Source: Vreelandella salicampi (GTDB taxonomy: Bacteria; Pseudomonadota; Gammaproteobacteria; Pseudomonadales; Halomonadaceae). Taken from it: a stretch of DNA of 64,000 bases. Position numbers and translations under genes: made by a program. The notes beneath the pieces were generated by a model. The model ran no database searches and had not been told where the DNA came from. It was given only the letters and a program-made list of their open reading frames with translations. Numbering within the stretch: position 1 is the first letter of the stretch; every line of letters starts with the position of its first letter. The stretch spans positions 1-64,000 of the forward strand of contig NZ_JACCDF010000005.1 of the NCBI RefSeq assembly GCF_013415105.1, given 5' to 3'. Below, one piece after another: positions 28,797 through 37,614 of the stretch.

Positions 28797-29570
28797 TCAT
28801 AGCGCTTTAAGGGCTGAAGGCGTGGTGTGGGGCGGCGTGCGCACGCTATCCAAGGGCAAGTGCCCTGCCCAACCGAGATGATGAAATAACGCCGTCATGG
28901 TGTCATCAAGCGCGCAACTTAGTTGTATACGCTTTTCACCCATCGGGTGATCAAAAGTTAGGTAGGTAGCGGCCAACAACAAACGTGGCGCCCCCAGTTT
29001 TTCAGCAAAAAAGTGGTTATGGACACTTTTGCCGTGCTTGGCATCGCCAATAATCGGATAGCCGCGCCGTGAGAGATGACGGCGAATTTGATGGCGCCGA
29101 CCGGTTAGCGGCCTGGCCTCCACCAGCGAATAGCGGGCTTTTGGGTAGCGATCCACCTGTACCGGCAATTCGACGCTATCCACACAGCGAATATCGGTCA
29201 TCGCTGGCATGGCGGGCATGTCTGCCTTGGGCCGTGTGCCGTCTTCCTCGCGCAGCGGATAATCCAAACGCGCCTCGGAAGGGGCAACTCCGCGCACGAC
29301 GGCCAAGTAGCGCTTTTCCACCTGGCGCTCGCTGAAGGTGTCGCTGAGCAGAGCGGCGACCTCAGAGGATAAACCAAACACCATCACGCCTGAGGTGGGC
29401 CGGTCCAACCGATGCACCGGATAGACGCGCTTGCCAAGCTGGTTACGCAACCGCTGAAGGAGAAATTCGGTCTCGCCACGCGCCAGCGCCGAGCGGTGCA
29501 CCAAAAGCCCCGACGGTTTATGCACCGCAACAATATGCTCATCCTGGTAGAGGATGTTGAGTGGCGTCAT
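28797..29570 (-). CDS. truC: tRNA pseudouridine(65) synthase
   Basis: An RluA-family pseudouridine synthase that modifies U65 in tRNA. VYPVHRLDRPTSGVMVFG contains the catalytic aspartate (HRLDRPTSG). KPSGLLVHRS near the N terminus and RPLTGRRHQIRRHLSRRGYPIIGD are family blocks, and the short-loop form and length (257 residues) fit TruC better than RluA-D. The ATG at 29570 matches the usual N terminus (LNILYQDEHIVAVHKPSG); an in-frame start at 29672 would add 34 unrelated residues. It is followed by tcdA. Confidence 0.88.
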   Translation of the reverse strand: MTPLNILYQDEHIVAVHKPSGLLVHRSALARGETEFLLQRLRNQLGKRVYPVHRLDRPTSGVMVFGLSSEVAALLSDTFSERQVEKRYLAVVRGVAPSEARLDYPLREEDGTRPKADMPAMPAMTDIRCVDSVELPVQVDRYPKARYSLVEARPLTGRRHQIRRHLSRRGYPIIGDAKHGKSVHNHFFAEKLGAPRLLLAATYLTFDHPMGEKRIQLSCALDDTMTALFHHLGWAGHLPLDSVRTPPHTTPSALKAL

Positions 29571-29732
29571 GGCGGCCCCCCGCGAAGCGCTTGGTGAAAA
29601 CAAGGTGCTATTGTCGCGACTTGGCAGCGAGATGTCATCATCGTATAAGTTGGCAGAGTGGCTTGGTGACAACTACTTTGAATAGGCAATGCTAAATCCG
29701 TGTTTCCATGGAGCATGGCAGGAGATCAATGT

Positions 29733-30287
29733 ATGCGCTCTTCAACTATTCACCATTCAACGACATTACTTACCGCAATGGTGGCCTCATTAGTACTCGC
29801 CACATCGGCGGCGCAGGCCAATGAAACGCTTGACGTTGGGATGTATAACGTCAGTGCCGATGGCGTGGGCGAGCCAATCGGTAGTGTCGCCCTGGAGCAG
29901 ACCGAGTACGGTTTACTGTTCACCCCATCATTGAGTGGCCTTGAGCCCGGCGGACACGGGTTTCACGTCCACCAAAATGCCAGCTGCGACCCTGCAGAGA
30001 ATGACAGCGGCGAGATGACCGCCGCGTTATCGGCAGGTGGCCACTATGACCCTGAGGACACCGGCACCCACCTTGGCCCGTATACCGAAGGTCATTTAGG
30101 CGATCTACCGGTGCTAACCGTCAATGAAGATGGTGACGCCAACGTGCCGGTGCTCGCACCGCGCCTAAGCATGGAACATATGTCAGGCCGCAGCCTGATG
30201 ATTCACGCGGGTGGCGACACCTACGCGGATGAGCCTCATCTTGGCGGCGGCGGCGCACGTATGGCCTGCGGCGTGGTTGAATCGTAA
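29733..30287 (+). CDS. sodC: Cu-Zn superoxide dismutase, periplasmic
   Basis: Converts superoxide to hydrogen peroxide and oxygen in the periplasm. 184 residues with a signal peptide cut after the AAQA stretch around residue 29. Metal-binding histidines are in GFHVHQN, GGHYDPEDTGTHLGPYTEGHLGD and MIHAGGDTY, and the structural disulfide pairs ASCDP with MACGVV. The ATG at 29733 has AGGAGA at the correct spacing; upstream in-frame starts add residues before the signal sequence. Confidence 0.96.
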   Translation: MRSSTIHHSTTLLTAMVASLVLATSAAQANETLDVGMYNVSADGVGEPIGSVALEQTEYGLLFTPSLSGLEPGGHGFHVHQNASCDPAENDSGEMTAALSAGGHYDPEDTGTHLGPYTEGHLGDLPVLTVNEDGDANVPVLAPRLSMEHMSGRSLMIHAGGDTYADEPHLGGGGARMACGVVES

Positions 30288-30306
30288 CCTTAACGCGTAA
30301 CATGAA

Positions 30307-30342
30307 GAAAACGGGCAGCCTAATGGCTGCCCGTTTTCTTTA
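30307..30342. terminator. Bidirectional terminator between sodC and bfr
   Basis: A perfect 14-base stem, GAAAACGGGCAGCC (30307-30320) with GGCTGCCCGTTTTC (30325-30338), and a 4-base loop. It is followed by TTT on the plus strand and has A/T-rich flanks on both sides; it serves the two convergent genes. Confidence 0.92.
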
Positions 30343-30360
30343 ACTGATTCGCGGTGTTTA

Positions 30361-30843
30361 TTACTCGTCGCCAGCCATCTGCATTTGACGCTGCAGGTAG
30401 TTTTGAATACCCACTTGGTCAATCAGATGCAGCTCGGTTTCGATATGGTCGATGTGACCTTCTTCATCGGCGAGCAGATCACGTAGCAGGTCGCGCGTTA
30501 CGTAGTCTTTAACGCTTTCGCAGTAGGTGATCGCTTCGATGTAGTCGTTGCGCCCGTCATGCTCGATTTTGAGATCGCTTTCGAGCATTTCCTTTACGTT
30601 CTCGCCGATATACAGCTTGCCGAGATCCTGCAGGTTAGGGACACCTTCAAGGAACAGGATACGTTCGATTAGTTTGTCGGCGTGCTGCATCTCTTCAATG
30701 GATTCGTCGTACTCCCACTTCGCCAACGCCTTGAGGCCCCAATCTTTGTACATTTTGGCGTGAAGGAAGTACTGGTTAATCGCCACCAGCTCATTACCTA
30801 GTGCAATATTGAGGTGCTCAAGAACTTTTGGATCGCCTTTCAT
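30361..30843 (-). CDS. bfr: Bacterioferritin
   Basis: A 24-mer iron storage protein with ferroxidase activity and haem at dimer interfaces. All ferroxidase ligands are present at the standard positions: E18, E51, H54, E94, E127 and H130. M52, the haem ligand, is in place. The length of 160 residues is usual. The gene for its partner ferredoxin Bfd lies just upstream on the same strand, 151 bases away. Confidence 0.97.
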   Translation of the reverse strand: MKGDPKVLEHLNIALGNELVAINQYFLHAKMYKDWGLKALAKWEYDESIEEMQHADKLIERILFLEGVPNLQDLGKLYIGENVKEMLESDLKIEHDGRNDYIEAITYCESVKDYVTRDLLRDLLADEEGHIDHIETELHLIDQVGIQNYLQRQMQMAGDE

Positions 30844-30994
30844 ATATCTGCCCTTTTACTATTAAAAATACAACTAGAAGTATAGGCCACAACAAGGCGA
30901 AACTCCCAGTGTTAGTGGGAGTATAGGGAGACTGACGAAAAACTCAAATAAATCATAAGCTTGCTAAAAGAAACCACAACGATATCGATTCGCG

Positions 30995-31201
30995 TCAAAC
31001 CGCGTAAGCAAGGCTCATATCCGCTTCTGCACGCGCCTCTAGCACGGCTTCACGGGTCACCGATTTGGCAAAACACGCGCATTTACCGCACTGAGTGGCG
31101 CAGCCGGTGGCTTCGCGGACATCGCGCCAGCTGCGCGCTCCGTCGCTCACTTGCTGACGAATCTGATGATCTGTGACTCCTTTACACACGCAAACATACA
31201 T
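30995..31201 (-). CDS. bfd: Bacterioferritin-associated ferredoxin
   Basis: A small [2Fe-2S] protein that passes electrons to bacterioferritin to release stored iron. 68 residues; cluster ligands are C4 and C6 (MYVCVC) and C38 and C41 (QCGKC), the family pattern. A Fur-box-like sequence lies 30 bases before the start, fitting release of iron under starvation. C34 and C43 are additional cysteines. Confidence 0.93.
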   Translation of the reverse strand: MYVCVCKGVTDHQIRQQVSDGARSWRDVREATGCATQCGKCACFAKSVTREAVLEARAEADMSLAYAV

Positions 31202-31230
31202 GGCGGCACCTCATGAAAGCATGAGACAAA

Positions 31231-31245
31231 TGTAAATGATTCGCA
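31231..31245. promoter_or_regulatory. Fur-box-like site upstream of bfd
   Basis: TGTAAATGATTCGCA matches the 7-1-7 Fur inverted repeat TGATAAT-N-ATTATCA, as I recall it, at 10 of 14 positions. It lies at the expected promoter position for the minus-strand bfd gene. Iron-responsive control of bfd is known in other gammaproteobacteria. Confidence 0.55.
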
Positions 31246-31336
31246 TACATGTCTGCAAGTCAGAATCGCATTCTTTTGAACCTATCCGTCTAAATCTTTG
31301 GTCTAATTTCTTTCTTTTTCTTACGCGCTTTCTTTT

Positions 31337-31816
31337 CTATGCACTTTCTTTGGGCACTACGACCGTGCGCGTACCGGAAACAAGGTCCGGCCAGCTACGG
31401 CGCTCGCTATCAAAAAGCACCCACCAATAGCCCAAGCCCAGTGCGGCAAGCGAAATCCACGCCACCAGGCAGCGGACAACGCTCTGTCGTAACGTAATGC
31501 TGTAACCATCGACGGTCTCCACACGTAAGCGCCAAGACTGCATGCCCAATGTCATGCCGCCGCGCGTCCATGAGAAAGCAAAAAAAACCATCGCTGAGAA
31601 CACCAAGAGTAGCCGCAGCGTCCAGACCTCGAGTGCGCTAGTGCCTATTTCCTCAGCACTCTGCCCCACGACAAAACGAAAAAAGGCAACATGTGTCACT
31701 GCCACGGCGATCCAAATGGCCGCCAGCAAAAAACCGTCATAGATCAGTGCGCCGAGGCGGCGTGCCAACGGTGCCGGCCATACGCAATCAAGCTGGGTAA
31801 AACGTCGTTGTGACAT
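31337..31816 (-). CDS. RDD family membrane protein
   Basis: A 159-residue inner-membrane protein with three or four hydrophobic helices. The RDD signature is present in variant form: RRLGALIYDGFLLAAIW for the first helix and GMTLGMQSWRLRVETVDG for the second conserved block. The function of the family is not settled, though some members affect sodium or proton exchange. It stands 28 bases downstream of lptG on the same strand. Confidence 0.85.
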   Translation of the reverse strand: MSQRRFTQLDCVWPAPLARRLGALIYDGFLLAAIWIAVAVTHVAFFRFVVGQSAEEIGTSALEVWTLRLLLVFSAMVFFAFSWTRGGMTLGMQSWRLRVETVDGYSITLRQSVVRCLVAWISLAALGLGYWWVLFDSERRSWPDLVSGTRTVVVPKESA

Positions 31817-31844
31817 GGTGTCTGTTCATCATCATTCAGTGGAT

Positions 31845-32924
31845 TCAGCCGTTACGGCGCAAAAAGTAGATACCGGCCGCCGCGCAGGCGAGTGTCGGTA
31901 TCAGCACCGCCCACACCGGCGAAAAGCCAAAAATCGTCGATGCCGGCGCGAGTAAATCTTGGGTGTACTTAAACAAAAGCCCCGTCACCACACCGTAAAA
32001 CACCCGGGTGCCGGCGGCGACGGTACGAAGCGGGCCGAAAACAAACGATGTCGCAATCAGCACCAACGAGGCCATGGTGAGCGGCATTAGCATTTTTTGC
32101 CAGAAGTAGAGTAGCGGCTCATCGGCTTGCTGCCCTTGAGACTGCAAAAATTGTGCATAGGCACGCAGTTCGCTGGGTGACTGGGTTTCGATATCGCGCA
32201 GCAAACGTTCCAGCTGTACCGGCGTTAGCTCTGTTTTCCACGGTAGCTGCTGGTAGCTTTGCGCTTCAGTGTGATCATCAAACAGCTTAGTTACCGTCAC
32301 GTTCTCCAGTCGCCACTCGCCGTTGTCCCAATAGGCCCGCCGAGCATGCGCCGCTTCAACGAGTTGGCGCTCATCAAAACGGTAACGGGTAAGGTCAAGC
32401 ACCACGTTATCGGCGCGAATGGCGCCAAAGCGGTAGATAGTATCGCCTTCAATTTGCCACCCACTGCGGCTGGTGAGCACCGCCCCTTCGCCCTGACGCT
32501 GCTCCAGCTTCCACGCCTCGGCGAACTGCTCGGTACGCGGGCTAACGTACTCGGCCACCAGTAGCACCACAATGACGACCAAAAGTACGGGCTTCATCAC
32601 GCTCCAAACGATACGCGTTAGCGAGCGTCCTGCAGCGCGGATCACGGTGAGCTCATTGTTAGACGCCATGCTGCCCAAACCAATCAGCGCGCCAATTAAC
32701 ACCGCCACCGGCGCGTACTGATAAAAACGCCACGGCATACGCATGATCAAATAAAACAGCACATCCAGGGCGCTGTAGCCTTCCTGCACGTCGCCTAAGT
32801 CATCCAGGTAGGCAATGGTGATATCCAGCCCTAACAGCACAATTTGCACCACCACGATGGCCGCGAGCACGTTGCGCGCGATGTAGCGGTCTAAGCGATC
32901 CGCTATTGTTAGCACATTCAGCAT
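31845..32924 (-). CDS. lptG: LPS export ABC transporter permease LptG
   Basis: One of the two inner-membrane subunits of the LptB2FG transporter that extracts lipopolysaccharide from the inner membrane. 359 residues with the YjgP/YjgQ layout: N-terminal helices (DRYIARNVLAAIVVVQIVLLG), GSMASNNELTVIRAAGRS coupling region, a periplasmic jellyroll domain in the middle, and three C-terminal helices. The ATG at 32924 overlaps the lptF stop (TAATG), so the two are translationally coupled. Confidence 0.96.
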   Translation of the reverse strand: MLNVLTIADRLDRYIARNVLAAIVVVQIVLLGLDITIAYLDDLGDVQEGYSALDVLFYLIMRMPWRFYQYAPVAVLIGALIGLGSMASNNELTVIRAAGRSLTRIVWSVMKPVLLVVIVVLLVAEYVSPRTEQFAEAWKLEQRQGEGAVLTSRSGWQIEGDTIYRFGAIRADNVVLDLTRYRFDERQLVEAAHARRAYWDNGEWRLENVTVTKLFDDHTEAQSYQQLPWKTELTPVQLERLLRDIETQSPSELRAYAQFLQSQGQQADEPLLYFWQKMLMPLTMASLVLIATSFVFGPLRTVAAGTRVFYGVVTGLLFKYTQDLLAPASTIFGFSPVWAVLIPTLACAAAGIYFLRRNG

Positions 32925-34000
32925 TAGCGCATCCCCTTGCGTTGCGAGTGCCACAACAGCAGTAAGCCGAGCCCGAGAAACAGCCCGTGCACGGGCCACA
33001 CGCCAACCGCTACGGGCCAGGCGCCACTACCGATGGTATCCACAGCGGCCAACAGCAGACTTAAATACGCCACATAAAGAAACACCGCCGGCAGAAGCTT
33101 CCCGAAGCGCCCCTGGCGGGGATTCACCTTGGAAAGCGGCTGCGCCATTAGCGCGAGAATAAACACCATCAGCGGAAGCCCTGCCCGCCACTGCCACTGC
33201 GCTTGGGCCCGAGGGTCTGGGTTAGCAAAGAGCGCTGCCGTGGAGGCGACTTCAAACGAATCAAACGATTGGCGTTCTCTCGTAGCCCCTAGGCGCAAGG
33301 TGTAGCGCTCAAACGTTAATCGCTCGGCCTCTAAACGCCCTGGCGTTACGCCGTAGCGTTCACCGTCTTGCAGCACCAAAAAGCGGCTGCCGGTATCCGA
33401 GCGAATTTCCTGATACCCCGAGGCTGCGCGGGTGACATAGTTGTGCACGTTCTCCCCCCGGTCGCCCAGTTCATGGACAAAGACGTTTTCCATCTTCTTC
33501 CCATCGTCAGAAAACTCGCTGATATACGCCGTGCGTCCTTGGCCAAACTCCTGAAAACGCCCCGGCGCCAGCACGGAAACATCTAAACGGCTGCGCTGCT
33601 CCTCCAGCATCGTCTCGGTGTTAAGCGTGCCCAGCGGCGTCAGCCACAGGCTGCAAAGACCCACCAGCGCCGCCACCAGCATGGCCGGCAGCAGCGTAAC
33701 TTTTAACAGCCGTGTCGGGCTAACGCCGCAAGCGACCATGACGGTGATTTCGCTGTTCATATACAACTGCCCGTAGGCAAGCAGGATGCCCAGAAAAAAT
33801 GCCAAGGGCAGAATTAGCTCCATAAACCCCGGCAAATGAAGCAGCATCAAGTTACCCAGGATAGTGATGGGAAAGTCACCCTCCGCCGCGCTAGAAAAGT
33901 AGCGAATAAAGCGGCTACCCATGATGATCAATAGCAAAATACCGGCCACCGCCGACATGGTCAGCAACACTTCACGGGTCAAATAGCGAAATAAAATCAA
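32924..34000 (-). CDS. lptF: LPS export ABC transporter permease LptF
   Basis: The partner of LptG. The layout is the same: LFRYLTREVLLTM N-terminal helix, LYMNSEITVMVACGVSP coupling region, beta-rich periplasmic domain and C-terminal helices. I place the start at TTG 34000, because GGAG precedes it at good spacing and the protein then begins at the family's usual point; ATG 34042 would add 14 residues from within a tandem repeat and has no clear ribosome-binding site. It is transcribed divergently from pepA, as in other gammaproteobacteria. Confidence 0.95.
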   Translation of the reverse strand: MILFRYLTREVLLTMSAVAGILLLIIMGSRFIRYFSSAAEGDFPITILGNLMLLHLPGFMELILPLAFFLGILLAYGQLYMNSEITVMVACGVSPTRLLKVTLLPAMLVAALVGLCSLWLTPLGTLNTETMLEEQRSRLDVSVLAPGRFQEFGQGRTAYISEFSDDGKKMENVFVHELGDRGENVHNYVTRAASGYQEIRSDTGSRFLVLQDGERYGVTPGRLEAERLTFERYTLRLGATRERQSFDSFEVASTAALFANPDPRAQAQWQWRAGLPLMVFILALMAQPLSKVNPRQGRFGKLLPAVFLYVAYLSLLLAAVDTIGSGAWPVAVGVWPVHGLFLGLGLLLLWHSQRKGMR

Positions 34001-34032
34001 CGCACTCTCCAGCCAATCGTGCAGGATGCCAT

Positions 34033-34083
34033 GCAATAGCACTCACGCAATGTACTCATGTAATGTACTCATGCAATGTACTA
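34033..34083. repeat. 13-base tandem repeats between lptF and pepA
   Basis: Units GCAATGTACTCAT (34047-34059) and GTAATGTACTCAT (34060-34072) are flanked by partial copies at 34033-34046 and 34073-34083. They lie in the divergent promoter region of two housekeeping operons. Copy-number change would alter spacing of promoter elements. Confidence 0.85.
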
Positions 34084-34178
34084 AGGGCTTGGGTACACTC
34101 ATCACAGATAGCACAATTTACATCTACGAAACGGGGCATTATCCCGAATCCCTCGATGCTTGTCTTGTTGGAGACGTC

Positions 34179-35699
34179 ATGGAATTTTCCGTTCAGACCG
34201 CTAATCCTGCCAAAGTCGAAACGGCGTGTCTTATCGTACCCATATTTAAAGATAGCGAACTATTGCCCGCAGTGGCGAAACTGGATGACGCCAGCGAGCG
34301 GCTAATCGGCCAGCTGCTTGAGCGCGGCGACTTCGATGCCGCGCTTGGCAACGTGCAATTGATCCCTTTCGCCCCGGGGCTGGGTACCGAGCGACTGCTT
34401 CTGGTGGGTTTAGGTGAGCGCAAAAAGTGTCAAGAAGCGGCCTTTCTGAAAGCGCTCGATGCTGCTTTCACGGCTTTAGTGGCCCTCCCCCTCGACGAAA
34501 CCGGTATCACCTTTACCGATGTACCGCTTGAGGATCGCGACGGCGCCTGGAAAGCGCGCAAAACCCTGGAAGCTGCCGAGCGTGCGCTTTATCGATTCGA
34601 TCAATTTAAATCAACGCCCGCTCCTAAACCCGCCCTGCAAACATTAACGTTACTGCTGAGCGACGCCGACGAAGCCAATGCCGTTAAAGAGGGCGCGCGC
34701 GTGGGGGCTGCTATTGGTGACGGTATCAACTTCACCCGCACCCTAGGTAACTTGCCCGGCAACGTCTGCACGCCACGCTACCTGGCCGAGCAAGCCGAAA
34801 CGCTTGCCTCGGATTCGAAGGGCGCCCTCACCGCCGATATTCTCGATGAAGACGCGCTGGAAAAACTGGGTGCCGGCTCGCTACTTTCCGTTGGCCGCGG
34901 AAGCCGTGAGCCTTCGCGGTTGATCGTCATGAAGTACCAGGGTGCGGAAGATCCCAAAGAGGCGCCCCATGTGCTCGTGGGCAAAGGCATTACCTTTGAT
35001 ACCGGCGGCATTTCGCTCAAACCGGGCGAAGGCATGGACGAAATGAAGTTCGACATGGGCGGTGCCGCCAGCGTGTTTGGCACCGTCAAAGCCGTGTTGG
35101 GTATTAAGCCGAAGCTTAACCTCGTGTTTATCGTTGCCGCGGCGGAAAACATGCCCGATGGTGCCGCCACCAAGCCGGGCGATATCATCAAAACCCTCAA
35201 AGGCCTGACCGTTGAAGTGCTCAACACCGATGCCGAAGGCCGCTTGGTGCTGTGCGATGCGCTGACTTATGCCGAACGTTTCGAGCCGGCGAGCGTGGTG
35301 GATATTGCCACCCTCACGGGTGCCTGCATTATTGGCCTTGGTCATCACGCCACCGGGCTATTATCCAATGATGACGATTTGGCATTGGACCTTCTTGAAG
35401 CTGGCGACACCGCCTGGGATCGCGCTTGGCACTTGCCGCTATGGGATGAATACCAAGAACAGCTCGACTCTAACTTTGCCGATTTAGCCAACATCGGCGG
35501 CCGCCCGGCAGGTACGATTACCGCCGCATGCTTTTTGTCGCGCTTTGCCGACCACTTCCCCTGGGCGCATTTGGATATCGCCGGCACCGCGTGGCACTCA
35601 GGTAAGCAGAAGGGCTCGACCGGCCGCCCAGTGGGGCTATTAACCCAGTACCTGCTCGACCGTGAAACCGACGCCCAGGTAGAAAATAGCGACAGCTAA
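34179..35699 (+). CDS. pepA: Leucyl aminopeptidase (cytosol aminopeptidase)
   Basis: A hexameric M17 metallopeptidase; in E. coli it also acts as a DNA-binding accessory factor. 506 residues. Metal and catalytic residues lie in VGKGITFDTGGISLKP (lysine and aspartate ligands), KFDMGGAASV and the signature NTDAEGRLVL. The ATG at 34179 has GGAG upstream; the long upstream frame runs through the tandem repeats and is rejected. A stem-loop follows the stop. Confidence 0.96.
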   Translation: MEFSVQTANPAKVETACLIVPIFKDSELLPAVAKLDDASERLIGQLLERGDFDAALGNVQLIPFAPGLGTERLLLVGLGERKKCQEAAFLKALDAAFTALVALPLDETGITFTDVPLEDRDGAWKARKTLEAAERALYRFDQFKSTPAPKPALQTLTLLLSDADEANAVKEGARVGAAIGDGINFTRTLGNLPGNVCTPRYLAEQAETLASDSKGALTADILDEDALEKLGAGSLLSVGRGSREPSRLIVMKYQGAEDPKEAPHVLVGKGITFDTGGISLKPGEGMDEMKFDMGGAASVFGTVKAVLGIKPKLNLVFIVAAAENMPDGAATKPGDIIKTLKGLTVEVLNTDAEGRLVLCDALTYAERFEPASVVDIATLTGACIIGLGHHATGLLSNDDDLALDLLEAGDTAWDRAWHLPLWDEYQEQLDSNFADLANIGGRPAGTITAACFLSRFADHFPWAHLDIAGTAWHSGKQKGSTGRPVGLLTQYLLDRETDAQVENSDS

Positions 35700-35705
35700 C
35701 CGTTC

Positions 35706-35794
35706 AACGGTTGCCTTTCGGCTCGGCAACCGTTACACCTTGAACCATTGCAAATTTTTGCGTTATTTGTGCCCCCGGCACTCGCCAGGGGCAC
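35706..35794 (+). terminator. Two stem-loops between pepA and ilvE
   Basis: A perfect 10-base inverted repeat (AACGGTTGCC at 35706-35715 with GGCAACCGTT at 35725-35734) follows the pepA stop by 6 bases. A second stem (GTGCCCC at 35769-35775, GGGGCAC at 35788-35794) lies before ilvE. Neither has a clean T-run, so termination may be partial or they may protect the RNA end. Confidence 0.55.
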
Positions 35795-35871
35795 TGCCTT
35801 ATTCACTTGATTGAGATCGCCTCGGCGACTGTCCTAGCTGACAGCGCATGGTGATCACTGTGGAGAAAACC

Positions 35872-36972
35872 GTGTCCACCGACCATTTTGCTATTCTACC
35901 GTCCAACCAGCCGACGTCTGACGAGATCCGCGACAACATCCTCAAAAACCCCGGCTTTGGCACTCACTTTACCGATCACATGGCCCATGTTCGCTGGACC
36001 AACGATGCTGGCTGGCATGGCCACGAAGTGCGCCCCTACGGCCCGTTGACCCTGGACCCCGCCGCGTCGGTACTGCACTACGGCCAGGAAATCTTTGAGG
36101 GTATTAAAGCCTACCGCCACGCCGACGGCTCGATCTGGACCTTCCGCCCGGAGAAAAACGCCGAACGTTTTCGCCGTAGCGCCCGCCGCTTGGCCTTGCC
36201 AGAGCTTTCCGACGAAGACTTTATCGGCTCACTCAAAGCGCTGTTGGCGCAAGATAACGCCTGGGTGCCGACGCCAAAGGACGCCTCAGACGAGTGCAGC
36301 CTGTATTTACGCCCGTTCATGATCGCCTCCGAAGCCTTTCTCGGCGTACGCCCGGCGCACGAAGTCGATTACTACGTTATTGCCTCCCCGGCGGCAGCCT
36401 ACTTCAAAGGCGGCATTGATCCGGTGTCGATCTGGCTTTCCAGCCACTACAAACGCGCTGCGCCCGGCGGCACCGGCTTTGCCAAGTGCGGCGGCAATTA
36501 CGCCGCCTCACTTGCCGCGCAAAAAGAAGCCAGCGCCAACAACTGCAGCCAGGTGGCTTTCCTAGACGCGGCGGAAAACAAGTGGATCGAAGAGCTCGGC
36601 GGCATGAACCTGTTCTTCGTCTATAAAGACGGCCGCTTAGTGACCCCGCGCCTGACCGATACCATTTTGGAAGGCGTGACCCGCAACTCCGTGCTCACGC
36701 TGGCGAAAGACGAAGGCCTGACGCCCGAAGAACGCGCCATCAGCATTGACGAATGGCGCGACGGCGCCGCCTCCGGCGAGATCACCGAAGTTTTCGCCTG
36801 CGGTACCGCTGCGGTGATCACGCCAGTGGGCGAGCTTGTCAGCGAGGATGAGCGTATTCGACTCACCGCAGGCGGCGACAATGAAGTGGCCAAGCGACTT
36901 CGCACCAAGCTGCTGAATTTGCAGTACGGCCGCAGCGAAGATCAATATGGCTGGCTGACCCAGCTGGTTTAA
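35872..36972 (+). CDS. ilvE: Branched-chain amino acid aminotransferase
   Basis: A fold-type IV PLP aminotransferase for the last step of leucine, isoleucine and valine synthesis. About 366 residues of the longer BCAT form: VLHYGQEIFEGIKAYRHADG, the cofactor lysine in GTGFAKCGGNYAAS, NKWIEELGGMNLFFV and EVFACGTAAVITPVG. GTG 35872 is preferred because GGAG sits 6 bases before it; an in-frame ATG at 35848 would add 8 residues. It separates pepA from holC, which are often adjacent in gammaproteobacteria. Confidence 0.94.
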   Translation: MSTDHFAILPSNQPTSDEIRDNILKNPGFGTHFTDHMAHVRWTNDAGWHGHEVRPYGPLTLDPAASVLHYGQEIFEGIKAYRHADGSIWTFRPEKNAERFRRSARRLALPELSDEDFIGSLKALLAQDNAWVPTPKDASDECSLYLRPFMIASEAFLGVRPAHEVDYYVIASPAAAYFKGGIDPVSIWLSSHYKRAAPGGTGFAKCGGNYAASLAAQKEASANNCSQVAFLDAAENKWIEELGGMNLFFVYKDGRLVTPRLTDTILEGVTRNSVLTLAKDEGLTPEERAISIDEWRDGAASGEITEVFACGTAAVITPVGELVSEDERIRLTAGGDNEVAKRLRTKLLNLQYGRSEDQYGWLTQLV

Positions 36973-36983
36973 CCCACAGGCCT

Positions 36984-37021
36984 GCCCGCCGTTAGCCCTA
37001 TCATCTGGGTTAGCGGCGGGC
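36984..37021 (+). other. Long stem-loop between ilvE and holC
   Basis: GCCCGCCGTTAGCCC (36984-36998) pairs with GGGTTAGCGGCGGGC (37007-37021), 15 bases with wobble pairs, and ends just before the holC ribosome-binding site. There is no T-run, so it may shield the RNA 3' end of ilvE or modulate holC translation rather than terminate. Confidence 0.55.
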
Positions 37022-37034
37022 GTTGGAGCCGTTT

Positions 37035-37466
37035 ATGGCGCGCATCGACTTCTATATTCTTCCCGACACCACGCTCGACGCCCGCCTCGCTTTCGCCTGT
37101 AAATTGGCCGAAACGATCTGGCGCAAAGGGTACCGCCTTCACCTGCACTGCGAAGACCAAGCGCTCGCCGAACAGGCCGATGAAGCGCTATGGACATTTC
37201 GCCCCGACGCCTATGTGCCCCACGCACTCGAAACAAGCGATATGGCGACGCAAGTGCCGGTAACACTAGGCTGGAACGCGCTGCCCAAACCGGCAACGGA
37301 GACAGCGCTTCTTAACCTGCACCCGGACATCCCCGACGGCATTGATGCCTACGCCCGCGTGGCCGAAATCATCAACCAACACCAAGAGGTTCTGGTGGCC
37401 AAGCGCGCCTGCTGGCAGCGCTATAAAGAAATGGGCCATGAGGTGGTGCCGCATAAATTAGGGTAA
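37035..37466 (+). CDS. holC: DNA polymerase III chi subunit
   Basis: The clamp-loader accessory subunit that links the replicase to SSB. 143 residues with the family's pattern ARIDFYILPDTT at the start, ACKLAETIWRKGYRLHLHCED, LWTFRPDAYVPH and VPVTLGWN. The ATG at 37035 lies behind GGAG; TTG 37023 is in frame but overlaps the ribosome-binding site. Usually it sits between pepA and valS. Here ilvE intervenes on one side and two unrelated genes on the other. Confidence 0.93.
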   Translation: MARIDFYILPDTTLDARLAFACKLAETIWRKGYRLHLHCEDQALAEQADEALWTFRPDAYVPHALETSDMATQVPVTLGWNALPKPATETALLNLHPDIPDGIDAYARVAEIINQHQEVLVAKRACWQRYKEMGHEVVPHKLG

Positions 37467-37498
37467 ATAACCAAGGAGATCATCCGCCATAAACGCGA

Positions 37499-37571
37499 GA
37501 CCCCGCACGTGGCGGGGCCGTCAACAGAGGTAGGCAGTCGCTATCAATGAGGTCAGGCAGTCTGCCTGACC
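37499..37571. other. Two hairpins between holC and the Spy-like gene
   Basis: GACCCCGC with GCGGGGCC (37499-37519, 5-base loop) and a perfect 10-base inverted repeat GGTCAGGCAG/CTGCCTGACC (37551-37571) with a 1-base centre. They lie between two convergent genes and probably act as transcript ends, although neither has a T-run. Confidence 0.5.
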
Positions 37572-37614
37572 GGTTCTCCATCACTGCTCTCCGTCACTGC
37601 AAGGCGTCTTCGCT

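Noticed and set aside
34033..34083. CRISPR-like array
   Set aside because: Units are 13 bases with no spacers, and no cas genes are present; it is a simple tandem repeat.
34026..34178. 51-residue N-terminal extension of PepA
   Set aside because: It is encoded by the 13-base tandem repeats and promoter region; ATG 34179 behind GGAG is the family start.
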